Notes: a model not told the origin generated them from the sequence alone. Shown: positions 11,003 to 21,611, counted from the first letter of the stretch. The stretch: DNA of 64,000 nt from Adiantum capillus-veneris (GCA_014529385.2 CM043971.1:58291709-58355708); one strand, 5' to 3'. Made by a program: numbers and translations.

Positions 11003-12603
11003 TGTGGTATTAGTTCTGTTTTTCTATCTGCCTTTTTTGCCACGTTCCTCAGCTGCTCTCGAACTCTCAGGCCCGTCGTCGTCTTTATCATGCTGTTCTT
11101 TCTGTGCCTTTTTAGGGCACTTCGCGGAGATATGTCCATGTTCCCCGCATCCAAAGCACTTCCCCTCTCTGATGAAGCGAGCTCTCTTCTCAGGAGTAAG
11201 CTTGGGTCGTGCATCCTTTTTCTCTGGGTTGCTCTTTTTCTTTCTACTTTCATTCCCAGAAGTCTGTTCGGCTCGTTGTGTCATGGCCTTATCTGTGGGG
11301 TAGGTCAAATTGCCAGAGTGAATGGCAAAGCCCCCCTTCGCATGACTCATCAACTCCTAAACAGAAGCTGACTTCTATTCCAAGCAGTGATCTCGGATCT
11401 CTGTAGGTAGACCCAAGGTAAACCGTTCAATCTGTTCTCTGAACAAGATCTTCTTGAATGAAGAGGCGGGTAGAAAAGAGCTTCAGAATCTTTCACAATA
11501 AGCATTGATTGTGTCTTTCTTGGTCATCCGAAGATGGTTCCAAGCAGCTCGTATATCTCGTTCATATTCTTGCGTCAACCAAGAAGAAATAAAAAGCTTT
11601 TCAAATTTCAGCCATTTAACTGGCGTACTCTTGTTAAAAGAAGCGTGGACCACCAAGTACGAGCATTCCCCTTAAGGTAAGAGGTAGCTCTCCGAATCTT
11701 GGAGTGCTCTGAATAGCGTCCTCCCACGAAAGCGATGTCAAACTGCTGTCTAAAAGACAAAGCCTTCGAAGCATTTGAGTATCTTGAAAAAGTATCAAAA
11801 TTGATCGAGTGGCCACCTTCCTTAAACTCTCGGACTTTCTTGCTTTTATCTTCGAGAAAGTCATACTGGTTAGCTTTGTAAAAAAAATTCTTCTTGTTCA
11901 CATAAAAGTTTCCGTCATTGGAATTTGAGCTGTTTGTAGACGAGTCCTCAGTAGAACTGTCAGTCTCTGGGCGAGATGTAGCCTTCTTTGCCTTTTTCTT
12001 GCCCTTTTCGAAGCTTTGTTTCTTGCTTCGCTTTTTACCTTTTCTGTCTTCTTCGCTCGAATCCGAGGAGCTAGAAGAACTGTCAGAAGAAGAAGAAGAA
12101 GAAGAAGAAGAAGAACTGGGTACTCCTTCAAATCGAACACGCTTCTTCTGTTTCTTTGCCTTGTCGAATGTCGACCGACGACCCAAATATCCTGGGAAGT
12201 CAGTGCCTTTCTTCTGCTTTTTGCAGTGCTTTTTGTCTTTCTTTTGCACGTCGAAAAGCTGCGCAATCCGTGCATCAACCACGTTCTCCAGTTCCTTCTC
12301 CGTATATTTCTTGGAGGCAGAAGGTTTCTTGAGAGCAGGTTTCGGGAGTGGTGTTGTGGTTCTCTGCCACTCCGTCTGTACCTCTTCCATAGAGGTCTGG
12401 TTCATATATTTTGCCATCTTCGGGTCCTTGGCAAAATTGAGCATCATCTTTGTTGCATCGCCAATCAATTGACGACGCTCCATCTCTTGCTGCTCCGTCT
12501 GAGTAGGCCTAGGTGGGCCATACTCTCTGCTGGAATCTTCGTTGTGATCCCTGCCCGCATCTCCAGATGCAGAGGGAGTCGACTGATCATTGCCTGAAGC
12601 CAT
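11003..12603 (-). pseudogene. D: gag with CCHC knuckle
   Basis: Starts at ATG 12603 (MASGNDQSTPSASGDAG). A Lys-rich region and a 20-odd-residue serine tract (encoded by GAA repeats, 12089-12112) precede a capsid segment (KEGGHSINFDTFSRYSNASK, KGNARTWWSTLL). The segment GKCFGCGEHGHISAKCPKKA (about 11110-11170) is a C-x2-C-x4-H-x4-C knuckle. It is homologous to Q's gag at 47800-49180. Fossil with a few breaks. Confidence 0.8.
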
Positions 12604-12670
12604 AGGTGTTGCGGAAAAAAAGTTTAAAAAATTCGGGGATCGGATTTCCCGTAGAAGAGAAATCGGCCGT

Positions 12671-12682
12671 GCTCTGATACAC
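12671..12682 (-). promoter_or_regulatory. Primer-binding site of element D
   Basis: The minus strand reads GTGTATCAGAGC directly after the LTR end (TGTTACA). It differs slightly from TGGTATCAGAGC, the complement of the plant initiator Met-tRNA 3' end. Confidence 0.75.
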
Positions 12683-13284
12683 TGTAACAGACTTGGACAC
12701 TCCAAGTCAAGAATAAACCGCGACAACACCAAATAACCACTTCAAAACAATTCACAGATCACAATAGATTTGCACTGGCCCGGCGGAGTTCCGTGCCTAG
12801 AGATATTGGCCCCAAAGACTGGCGCCCCTTTCGGTATTTCTTTTTATATTAATCAATCATCAAAGTACAAGAGAGTGGTTAGGGTTTCACTCTCAGACTC
12901 TGCGTCCAGATGCTCTGAGAAGTGAGGCCCTCACCACTAATTTAAAGGTTACAAGGGATGCCCAAAAGCAGAGCCCCAAAAGCTTGAAAGCAAAAGCAAT
13001 CGCTCTCTCTCTCTCACAGAGAGTCAAAACTTGAAAGCAAAAGCAATTGCTCTCTCTCTCTCTCACACAGAGTCAAAACTTGAAAGCAAAAGCATTCGCT
13101 CTCTCTTTCTCATATTGTAGAGAAAAAGCAAAATTTGCGTCACTCATCATTTTCCAAATTTTTTTTTCAGCCTCTGCGATTTCCGGAAATTGGTGTTTCT
13201 GGCAGAAGTTAGGGTTTGCAGAAATTTTAGGGTTTTTGGCAGAAATTAGGGTTTCTGCTGTCCGCCACGTCATCACTTTGTGAC
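12683..13284 (-). repeat. 5' LTR of element D
   Basis: Tips are TGTCACAAAG at 13284 and CTGTTACA at 12683. It holds the shared core motif (12803-12849), three copies of a roughly 50-bp CT-rich unit (12981-13110, containing CTTGAAAGCAAAAGCAAT), and TTTAGGG-like telomere-type blocks (13205-13255). Confidence 0.8.
12803..12849 (-). promoter_or_regulatory. Shared LTR core-promoter motif, copy 2
   Basis: The minus strand reads TATAAAAAGAAATACCGAAA then GGGGCGCCAGTCTTTGGGGC, inside D's LTR. Confidence 0.65.
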
Positions 13285-13396
13285 ATGAATGCCGCTTGTG
13301 GCATGTGCTTCTCGTCGTAATTCACACTTTACCTGCACATGAGAAATGGGAGGCAAAGAATGCAGACGCTGCTCAACACAAATGATCATGGGAGAG

Positions 13397-13881
13397 TCAC
13401 TCTTGGCATTCAATGTGAGAGTATTGACCTCCCAATGAATGAGAGATATGCTCTTGAAACCATTCAATGCCCAAAAGCATATCATATCTTGAAAGAGGAA
13501 ACACGAGAATTTTCCTACGGAAAGCAGCCTGTCGAACTATAAACAACACATCAAGGCACTCTTTCGTGATGAGAGAGTCCATACCGGGAGCGAAGCCAGA
13601 GACCTCGAGAGGAGATTTCTGACTAACCTCTATGCGGGCTCTCATACTGCCCGATCAAACAATATGATAAAACGCTGACCCTTTACATGACCATAACACT
13701 TCATGAGAGACTCATCAATGTGTGTGTCAGAGACATGAGAATATTTAGCTTGGTTCATTAAAGTGCTTGTGGTATCTGTGGGTGCCTTAGGTTCTTTAGG
13801 TGGGGCTGTCTTAGGACAAGCCTTCTTAATGTGACCCTTGACGTGACATTGATAACATCTACCTTCCTTAGCATAAATCAC
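13397..13881 (-). pseudogene. H: CCHC knuckle and protease region
   Basis: GRCYQCHVKGHIKKACPKTA is a C-x2-C-x4-H-x4-C knuckle. Protease-like segments follow (KGQRFIILFD and YDMLLGIEWFQ). The counterpart in F reads TGQRFVILFDPGSM and CDMILGIRWFRD. Fossil. Confidence 0.7.
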
Positions 13882-14275
13882 TTGTTCTTGAGCCGTTATG
13901 TATCCTCCTATAATTCCTTATGCGGCTTTTTCATCTGGGGCTAGCTTAGGTTTTGCAGATGCTTTAGCTTTACCCTTAGATTCATTTTGAGAGTTCTTTT
14001 CCGAAGGATTAGAGGAAGATGGGCTAGAATTTTTACCATTCTTACCGTTCTTACCATTCTGCAGGGTTCTGAGAAATCTGAGAGGTTCCTTGAGAAGTCT
14101 TGTTCTCCTTAGGCTTTCCCTTATTGTGCTTCATCGCCTGTGCGAGAGCAATCGCTACCGCCTTGTTAAGATCGATTGGATCAAGTACCTCCACATCAAA
14201 CTTGATATACTCGTCCAATCCATAAAGGAATGCCTCTTTGCGCTCCGCATTCGATTTGCGTAATTGAGTGCCGAG

Positions 14276-14962
14276 CTACAAAACACAATTAGAGAAAGAC
14301 ATAACTGGCATACCATTTTGCTTGAGACCGCGCCAATCGTCCTTCAATCGTGCGAGGTACTGGGGTGGCATAAACCGCGCCTTGAGCTTGTCTTGGAAGT
14401 CGGCCCAATTGAAAGAAAGGGGCACGCCGTCCTCTGCTTCCTCTAGGTGCACGATCAACTGTGCTTCTTGCCAAACGTGGTACCAATTAATGGCATCACG
14501 GGCAAGGTACATAGCTGTTGTCAAAACCTTGCTATTTCTTGTCTTCTTAGTTGTCGCAAAATAAGCATTAAATTGATGCAACCAAAGGTCGCCCACCAAG
14601 CGTGCTTCGCGATTCAAGATTTCCTGTCTGATTTGGCGGTCACGCTCCTCGGCTTTTTGTCGATTTGCTTTTCTTTCTTTTCGCTCCTCGGCCACCAAGC
14701 GTGCTTCGTGGTCCAAGGTTTCTTGTCTGTTTTGGCGTTCACGCTCCACGGCAACGCGATTCGCTTCTTGTTGTGCCATCACGACGCGATTTGCTTCTTG
14801 TTGTTGTGCCATCATGTCCATCATCGACTTGACCAAAGTCTCCATAGGAGTTGGTGCAATTCGTGGCATAGATGGGGACAGGGAAGGGTCAGAAAAACCT
14901 CCTGGTGGGGAAAATTCTTCTTCGTGACTGCCATGCTCATCACCTCCATGCGAAGTATCCAT
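14276..14962 (-). pseudogene. H: gag capsid region
   Basis: Begins at ATG 14962 (MDTSHGGDEHGSHEEEFSPP). A Gln/Arg/Glu-rich coiled-coil stretch (QQQEANRVVMAQQEANRVAV) precedes the capsid (WLHQFNAYFATTKKTRNSKV, ARDAINWYHVW, FQDKLKARFMPPQYLARLKD). The same capsid motifs occur in F at 27400-27740. Fossil. Confidence 0.8.
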
Positions 14963-15414
14963 TCCGCTTCGGGTAATGACCGTACACTGAAGTTGTGGGT
15001 TCTTAAGTTCACAAGGAACTTGGGTTCTTGTGGGTCTTGGTTCTTGGGTTCTTGAGGGTCTTGAGGTTCTTGAGGTTGATCTTTAGCTTGTAATCTGTGT
15101 TAGAGAAGGATCTTTTATTCACCCGAGCGATACTCTTCTCTCCGGGCGCACCCCTTGGCGGCCTTGCGCTCACACCAAGGTTGCTTTTTCCCACCTCACG
15201 TTGAGTGGCCGGCCGCTAAGTGCACGGGCCGCTCGCAATGAGTGAGAAGAGGGCAAGGGGAGGCTAGACAAGCCCTTCTTTCTTGGGTTTCCTATCACTC
15301 TTCAAAAACACGATTAGGAATCGACACGCCCAAAGAGGACTTGAGTTACGTGCGACGGCAACAAGCAAAAAAAATTCTGTGGTTCTTTCTTGAGTGATAC
15401 AGAACACTGTCAAA

Positions 15415-15426
15415 GCTCTGATACAA
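15415..15426 (-). promoter_or_regulatory. Primer-binding site of element H
   Basis: The minus strand reads TTGTATCAGAGC, near-complementary to initiator Met tRNA, next to the LTR tip CCTTACA. Confidence 0.7.
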
Positions 15427-15427
15427 A

Positions 15428-16270
15428 TGTAAGGTGGAGCGGAAATGAATGTTGAACTTTGCTCAAGATGAGTGCTTGAACTGTGCTCAAGGTTCCTTTT
15501 TACTTACAAAAGGGAGAGCCTTCCGTTCCTTTAATGAGAGAGTGCAAATGATCACAAACAAAGTGTATAGACATTGTGAATGAAGGTGCTAAGACTGAGA
15601 GATAGAGAGAGAGAAGAATAACGACACCAGACAAATTGTCAAACCCTCCTCCAAGGGCCCCTTTCTCGATGGCGAAAGAGGTCTATGCTATTGATTGCAC
15701 AAATCTGGTACAAGACATTGATGCAAGTCGTGAAGTGATGATGCAATGTGGATCTAAATTTGGAGACTACGGCGACGACGAGAATGACGACGGCGACGAC
15801 TGAAAATGCTATCTTCTGGGCTGTTCTTTATCTGTTGAATTCATTGGATCTTCTGCTGAATTGCTGCTGTGAAAACGCTGAGTTGCTGCTTATGAAAACG
15901 CTGTGGTGCTGCTGTCTACACTGCTGAAAACGCTAATATGTTGCTGTTCAAAACGCTGGTAGGCTGCATGGAAAAACGCTGGTTTTAGGGTCTTCAAAGC
16001 GCTGATCTGCTGAGCTTCAAAAACGTTGAAGGGCTGACTTCAAAATGCTGAGTTGCTGGGCTTCAAAACACCGAGTTCTTGCTTGAGAGAGAGAGAGAGA
16101 TGCCTGCTGCAAGGTCACTAGCCTGTGCACTTCCTGCTCTTCTACCAGACTTCACTAGCGCTAGGTTTCCTTATATATTGCCTTGGCTCATTTGTCCTAC
16201 CCAGTTCCCAACAAAAGACACTTAAAAATAATAAGTGAAAAATGGCTAAAATAGGGTAATGACCACTGGT
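15428..16270 (-). repeat. 5' LTR of element H (incomplete)
   Basis: Aligns with F's LTRs: tip TGTAAGGTGGAGCGG, then AAACGCTG-type repeats (15890-16080) and a TATA-like TTATATATTG (16171-16180). The U3 tip is not seen on the right, where unrelated sequence starts near 16270. Confidence 0.65.
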
Positions 16271-17440
16271 TGGAAATTTGTAAGGTATTCCATTGGTTTG
16301 TTTGGAACAGTAAAATCCTCCTGAAGGGATGTCTTAGATTGAGACAGAGTAGTGTTTGGAGGTATATCCATCTGTAAAGGTTTATCAATAGAACAAATTG
16401 TGTCCAAAGATTCATTTGCAGCGACTAAAGTCGTGCTGCAAGAGTCTGTATCTGCTTTATCCTTTTTATCATTGAAGGCAAGGAATGGAGTCTTCAACTT
16501 TGAAAAATTATCATTCACCACTGCATTTGGTAGCTGTTCAGAAACGACGACTGTATTTTGCAAGGGCGGTGATGAGGCTACTTTTTCCGCCTAGATCACA
16601 GCCATAGAAGGGGTTTTGTGCTTGTCCATTGCCACACAAAAACCAGAATCATCTGAATCTTCAGCTTTCTCAGCGGGTATTAAGGCTTCCAATTGAGAAG
16701 GGGGAGGTCGAGGGAGTTGTTGCCTCTTAGACCTCTGAAGGATCCTCTTGCACAAGGAAAGGATCAATAAGTCTTCAACTTTACCACCATCAGATAAGAA
16801 AGACTTAAATGTAGGGCATGGCTCGCGAGGGGGAACTTGTCCAGCGTCGTGGCGTTCACGACCGAGTACTTGACTAAGGTCGGATATCTGTGCTGCTAAG
16901 TAAGTCCATCTTGATATCGTCGATGATCCTTTGGAAGCTTCATATTGCTGCTTCTGTTGCTGATGATTCCGATAAGAAGTTGGTTGCTTAGAACTATAGC
17001 ATTTCCAAGAATATTCATGCTGAGACCATTGAAGTGTCGGAAGAAGATGGAAAATAAGCAGCATTAATCGTCCGAGAAGCGTAGGACGACTTTGAGAAGT
17101 GTTTTGCGTCTGCATCTATTCGAAGCGAGTGTGAATTGATGCGAAGCTCCTGGAAAGTGCTGCCATTTGCGCTTTGAGAACTGCTATCGGGGCCTCCGGC
17201 ATAATATGATCGTTTCCATCTTGTGATCCGGCCATGTGATTGCTCAGCGGGAGTAACTGAAACTATGTGGCGTGATGATATGTCACATACCCACAATACT
17301 CTTGCTAGATGGGGTCTACATCTGGTGCTGGTAATGGATCTTGAAGAGGTTGAGGAGTAGGACCAGAGTCCATCTCTAGCAAGATCTCCTCAGGAAGATC
17401 GTCCATTGCACATACACTGCACTTGTACTGAGAGAATCTC
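16246..17440 (-). pseudogene. Unrecognised degraded coding region
   Basis: The minus strand holds three open stretches (17015-17296, 16591-17115, 16246-16563) downstream of a TATA-like TATATTAATTAAAAAGGG (about 17527-17545). The possible protein is rich in Ser, Gln and Thr (NHQQQKQQYEASKGSSTISR; LGRERHDAGQVPPREPCPTF) and matches no family I recognise. It may be an unknown gag, a captured gene or a host relic. Element E is inserted 5' of it, between the TATA-like box and the sequence now at 21612-22036. Function unknown. Confidence 0.35.
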
Positions 17441-17566
17441 GCGAGCGTGGGAGTGCGAACAAGAGGGCTAGCTGACTGACGTTTTTGTTAAACGCTGGTT
17501 GAGTGTGTTCAAATGGTCCCTTTTTAATTAATATAAGTGACCGACCAGTTTGGGCACCCACTTGGG

Positions 17567-17571
17567 GTTTT
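17567..17571. repeat. Target-site duplication of E, left copy
   Basis: GTTTT, identical to 21607-21611, directly abutting the LTR tip. Confidence 0.9.
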
Positions 17572-18280
17572 TGTAACAAACTGCTGACGTGTGAAAGCCT
17601 AAAGAATGGAGCCAACTTACAGATGTGGCCGAGGGGCCTAAATTGTCACAAGTGATGACGTGGCTGCCCGAGAGCAGAAACCCTAACCCTAATTTCTGTC
17701 AGAAACTCTAACTGTTGAAACCCTAATTCTGGAAACCCGAACCCTAAAACCTGCAAACCCTAATTCTGAAAACCCTAACCCTAAAATCTACAAACCCTAA
17801 TTCTAGAAACCCTAACCCTAAAACCTGCAAATCTAATTCTGGAAACCCTAACCCTAAAACTGTAGAAACCCTAACCCTAACCCTAAGGACAGCAGGGAGA
17901 ACTCTGAAAATTGCGCTGGCTGATGACGTGGCAGGTTGTACGGATTTCCGTGGACCAGATGCTTTTAAGTTTGAAGGCTTTTCACTGAAATTGCTTTTTA
18001 GGCCAAGGGCCTTTAAATATGAGGTTAGGGCTCATTCTCTGGCATGCTTCTTGGAGAAGGTACAGAGTCTCGAGTACTGGCTTGTACTGTGTTGATGCAA
18101 TATAAAGAAATACCGAAAGGGGCGCTAGGGTTTGGGGTTAATACTCTCTGGGGTGGAATTCCGCCACTACGTGTCGCGTGTCGTCTCTCTCTCTCTCTCT
18201 AAATTCAGTTGTTATTAAAGTGCTAAAAGTCTGTTTCAGTCTGTTCTTTTCTATTGGCACGTGGTGCCGGTCTTGTGACA
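17572..18280 (+). repeat. 5' LTR of E
   Basis: 709 bp from TGTAACAAAC to TCTTGTGACA. Contains AACCCTAA/CCCTAAAA telomere-like blocks (17685-17885), the shared core motif (18101) and a CT tract (18180-18200). It is longer than the 3' LTR mainly because of a longer telomere-like stretch. Confidence 0.9.
18101..18140 (+). promoter_or_regulatory. Shared LTR core-promoter motif, copy 3
   Basis: TATAAAGAAATACCGAAAGG then GGCGCTAGGGTTTGGGG, in the 5' LTR of E, about 180 bp before its end. Confidence 0.65.
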
Positions 18281-18281
18281 G

Positions 18282-18293
18282 TGGTATCAGAGC
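18282..18293 (+). promoter_or_regulatory. Primer-binding site of E
   Basis: TGGTATCAGAGC, an exact match to the plant initiator Met-tRNA complement, one base after the LTR. Confidence 0.9.
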
Positions 18294-18498
18294 ATCAAGC
18301 GTGTGCTTTTCTGAAAGCATACTGGTCTTGCAAAAAAGCAGATAGAGCTATTGGATTTTGATTTGAGGTATCTTCGCCCTCCAACCCGGACTTATTAGCC
18401 ACTCCCACCCTTACTTTATCGCGCATCGGGCACGCTTCCGTCTTCACCGCAGTGTCTTACAGGGCATAAGCCAATTAAGAACCCAATACTTGGAATTC

Positions 18499-20043
18499 AT
18501 GGATTCAGCAGAATATTTACAGTTTCTGCTCAACGAGCTTCACGACATTCTTTCGCCGCATCCTCAGCAGAATCTTCCGATGCTGCAAAGTATTCAACAA
18601 TTTTTGAACTACATGTTACCCCCTCTGATGCCCCAGGTGGTACCTTCGCCTCCGGCACCAAAAAGTACGAGAACTCAACCGGCAACCTTCTCATCCATCT
18701 ATTCCGATCGAGGGAGTCTTCAGGAATATGGTGCAACCATTTGACCCTGATCCAGTGCAACCGCCTTTGCCACCGCCATTGCCCCCACCTCCACCACCAC
18801 CGCCACCAGGCTACAATGTTTGGAGCCCATATGGATACCCTTATTATCCATACCCGGGACATGCGCCTAACCAACCCAAAGATTTCAAAGACAGTGGCAC
18901 GACGGTCAAATTTTTCACTTTTTCCGGGGTGAAAGATCGCAAGAAAGCATTGCAGTTCCTACAACAATTTTACAACATTTATGCTTTGGGGAACTATACA
19001 AAAGAATCCAAGATTTCTCGAGCAGCGGGATTTCTTAAAGATAATGCTATGCAATGGTGGAGTTCAATCGCGACACAACCGCATGCTCCAAGGACCTGGC
19101 AAGCTATCAAGACAGTTTTCGCACGTAGTTACATGACTTCGATGTTTGAAGTCCGGATTTTGGCAGAGTGGGGCAACTTAAAAATGCTTGCCACCGAAAC
19201 CATGGACGACTATAACCAAAGGTTTCTCTACGTGTACCTTCCGGTGTCCTTTAAGTTCATTCCCTTGGAGGACCAGTGCGAGCGCTACACCATTGGACTA
19301 CCATCACCATTGCAGGAATATTGTCTCTCCAAGCAAGAGCTTATGGACCATGCCGTGGTCGGCTACAAGCTCATGAAAGGAAAGTTGGAGTTTACCACAG
19401 AAGAACCTCCGGCCACTAACCAGAACTCTTGGCAACAACGAACAAATTTTCGGGAATCCCGTGAAAACCAACCTCAACGGCCTCGTTTGACACAACGTCA
19501 ACGAGACGCCTTGTTACAAGAAGGCCGATGCTTCGAATGTTTCCAAACAGGGCATACGTTCAATACATGTCCTGAGCGGCCTCGACGTCCTCAATGCAAT
19601 CTTCTGCTCCCACGACAGACAGATCCCGCGGCCACCTCCGGCGAAGAAGGCTAGACCCGCTATTGGACTTGTACCCGATATTTATGGTATACACCTCGAG
19701 AGTTTTAATGAATTATGCAGAGCTTATGGAAAAGTCAACGGCTTGAAAGCCCTTATTTTCTTTGACCTCGGAGCTATGGAAAACTTCATCCCATCGAGAA
19801 TTCTCGAAGGAGATGCACTTTGATTATGATGGAGAGAGTGGAGAAATTGAAGCTGAGCTAGCCACGGGGCAAACTCAGAAAGTGGTACCGCTCATTGGTG
19901 CACTTCCACTGACTATACAAGATTATGATGGAAAAGCCGATTTCCACATTATGAAGTTAGGCAATTGCGACGTTTCTTGGGCATGCCCTGGCACGACAAG
20001 AATGATGCAAGTCTCCAGGCTCGGAACCGAACCATCACCGTGA
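18499..20043 (+). pseudogene. E: gag, CCHC knuckle and protease remnant
   Basis: Begins MDSAEYLQFLLNELHD. A proline run (about 18765-18810) is followed by a capsid: KDSGTTVKFFTFSGVKDRKK, KESKISRAAGFLKDNAMQWW, FARSYMTSMFEVRILAEWGN and LPSPLQEYCLSKQELMDHAV. A knuckle CFECFQTGHTFNTC (C-x2-C-x4-H-x4-C) lies at about 19528-19570. A protease-like stretch follows (ALIFFDLGAMENFIP, about 19750-19795). The capsid layout matches gypsy-type gag. The fossil M and the piece at 39380-39610 share the same coding end. A few breaks. Confidence 0.8.
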
Positions 20044-20304
20044 TGTAGAAGGGCAAGCCCGTTGTCCTCAAAGTTCGATTGTCCGAACAAAACCCTGAAT
20101 GACCTCTAGTTGTTTTCTAGTTAGATACTTTTGAACATTGTTTGAGAAAGTATTGTTTGAACTTTGTTTGAAATGGATGCTATCTGTTTTAAACCTGTCT
20201 TGGTGCCGATTTGAAATGTTTGACTCTAGTTTCAATACTGGTTTCATTGATTGGTGATTTTTACTCCCGGGTAGAGAAGTGAGAAATACTGTTTTGGTAT
20301 TGTT

Positions 20305-20460
20305 TGAACCTCAGAACGACGCAGGCCGATGCTTGGGGAGCGTTTTGTTGTATGCTAGAAAATCTCCGAACGATGGAGGTCGATGCCTAGGGAGTGTTTG
20401 GTTGTATGCTTGAACCTCCAAGCGACGCAGACTGCGGTCTGGGGAGCATTTGGTTGTACA
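20305..20460 (+). repeat. Tandem repeat in E, about 60 bp x 3
   Basis: Three imperfect units with the pattern CC(G/A)A(A/G)CGA(C/T)G(C/G)AG and TTTGTTGTATGC or TTTGGTTGTA. It lies in the noncoding region where pol would be expected. No function known. Confidence 0.7.
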
Positions 20461-20774
20461 GTCCTCTGAGCTCATGGCCCGGACCTTTTTAGGTTATTTG
20501 CGGTGGCAGTGACGAGGTAGTCGTTGAGTAGCTTCATACCGCAGACCGTTTGTCTCGGGGGAGTGCTTAGCGGCGCTGTTTGTTGTGTCTTGTAACATGC
20601 ATATGTGAGCATTTGTGTTGCATTGTGATGTGTCAATTACTGAATATTCCTAATTGGATGAGATTGCCTGGGTATGTAATTTTAGTGCATCAAGACACCC
20701 GTGGAAGATCAGTACGGTCTGGGTGTGATGGCTAATTTTACTATGTTGGAATATCAAGAGTTTCGATCTGGACG

Positions 20775-20878
20775 AAGGAGAAGCTAACTCGTTGATCAAA
20801 ACAGCCGAAAGGAGAAGCTAACTCCTTGATCAAAAGAGCAAAAAGGAGAAGCTAACTCCTTAATAAAAAAGAGCAAAC
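20775..20878 (+). repeat. Tandem repeat in E, about 34 bp x 3
   Basis: Units contain AAGGAGAAGCTAACTCCTTG. Each unit holds AGGAGaagctaaCTCCT, a short hairpin, so the RNA of this region could form serial stem-loops just 5' of the polypurine tract. Confidence 0.75.
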
Positions 20879-20970
20879 TGATTGTTCCTCGGAATGTCCC
20901 TCGGAAATTTTTGAGCTAACTTGAGTTGTTTTGGAGATATGTTGTAATCGCGGACGATTACTCTCTTTCA

Positions 20971-20981
20971 AGAAGGGGAGA
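20971..20981 (+). promoter_or_regulatory. Polypurine tract of E
   Basis: AGAAGGGGAGA directly before the 3' LTR, the expected plus-strand primer position. Confidence 0.75.
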
Positions 20982-21606
20982 TATAACAAACTGCTGACGT
21001 GTCAAAGCCCAAAGAATGGAGCCAACTTACAGATGTGGTCGAGGAGCCTAAACTGTCACAAAGTCATGAGGTGGCTGTCCAAGAGCAGAAACCGTAACCC
21101 TAATTTCTACCAAAAACCCTAACTGTTGAAACCCTAATTCTGGAAACCCTAACCCTAAAACTACAGAAACCCTAACCCTAAGGACAGTAGGGAGATTTTC
21201 GAAAATTGCGTTGGCTGATGATGTGGCAGGCTGTACGGATTTCCGCGATTTACGCTGGCAGCTTTTTGGCTTTGCTTTTGGACCAGATGTTTTTAAGTTT
21301 GAAGGCTTTTCACTGAAATTTCTTTTTAGGCCAATGGCCTTTAAATATGAGGTTAGGGCTCATTCTCTGCCATGCTTCCTGGAGAAGGTGCAGAGTCTGG
21401 AGTATCAGCTTGTACTGTATTGATGCAATATAAAGAAATACCGAAAGGGGCGCCAAGGTTTGGGGCCAATACTCTATGGGGTGGAATTTTGCCACTTCGT
21501 GTCGCGTGTCGTCTCTCTCTCTCTCTAAATTTAGTTGTTATTGAAGTGCTAAAAGTCTGTTTCAGTCTGTTCTTTTCTATTGGCACTTGGTGCCCGTCTT
21601 GTGACA
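20982..21606 (+). repeat. 3' LTR of E
   Basis: 625 bp, TATAACAAAC to TCTTGTGACA, followed by the GTTTT duplication. Aligns along its length with the 5' LTR. Confidence 0.9.
21428..21467 (+). promoter_or_regulatory. Shared LTR core-promoter motif, copy 4
   Basis: ATATAAAGAAATACCGAAAG then GGGCGCCAAGGTTTGGGGCC in E's 3' LTR. Confidence 0.65.
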
Positions 21607-21611
21607 GTTTT
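21607..21611. repeat. Target-site duplication of E, right copy
   Basis: GTTTT, identical to 17567-17571. Confidence 0.9.

Larger units (their letters stand above)
8850..13284 (-). mobile_element. Ty3/gypsy LTR retrotransposon fossil D
   Basis: Minus-strand element with 5' LTR (12683-13284), Met-tRNA primer site, gag (11003-12603), protease (about 10230-10990), RNase H and integrase (8850-10204). Domain order identifies Ty3/gypsy. No 3' LTR is found. Its gag aligns with element Q (46217-49968), which lacks pol, so D may belong to the autonomous partner family of Q; that link is inference. Broken with several breaks. D's LTR directly borders the protease end of H at 13285, so D probably inserted into H. 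Confidence 0.8.
13285..16270 (-). mobile_element. Gypsy-type LTR retrotransposon fossil H
   Basis: Minus-strand fossil with incomplete 5' LTR (15428 to about 16270), primer site (15415-15426), gag (14276-14962) and knuckle/protease (13397-13881). Gag and protease are close relatives of element F (27226-28320 and 26400-26948), so H and F are one family. RT and integrase are not seen; D's LTR begins where H's protease ends. Broken with several breaks. Confidence 0.75.
17572..21606 (+). mobile_element. LTR element E: gag-protease-only retrotransposon
   Basis: A 4.0-kb plus-strand element with two LTRs (17572-18280; 20982-21606), a Met-tRNA primer site, a gag-protease region (18499-20043), a noncoding region with tandem repeats, a polypurine tract and a perfect GTTTT target duplication. 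Nothing resembling RT, RNase H or integrase occurs between protease and 3' LTR. Fossil relatives M (37141-39740) end their protease at the same place, so lack of pol looks like a family trait, comparable to plant TR-GAG elements. It would need enzymes in trans. LTRs differ by several percent by eye (not computed), so it is not recent. Ends look whole; the coding part has a few breaks. Confidence 0.85.

Noticed and set aside
11918-12472. Plus-strand Glu/Phe-rich open frame
   Set aside because: It is the antisense shadow of D's serine- and lysine-rich gag.
17399-17440. F-box gene start (MDDLPEEILLEM)
   Set aside because: The opening resembles F-box N-termini, but no F-box helices or repeat domain follow; too weak for a call.
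17685-17885. Interstitial telomere or chromosome-fusion scar
   Set aside because: The units are interspersed with AATTCTGGAA-type spacers and repeat in both LTRs of E, so they belong to the LTR.
18282-18293. TGGTATCAGAGC blocks as tRNA gene fragments
   Set aside because: They are 12-nt primer-binding sites directly after LTR ends; no cloverleaf or tRNA gene body is present.
18728-19654. Host proline-rich protein gene
   Set aside because: The capsid motif and CCHC knuckle, position between LTRs and primer site show it is the gag of E.
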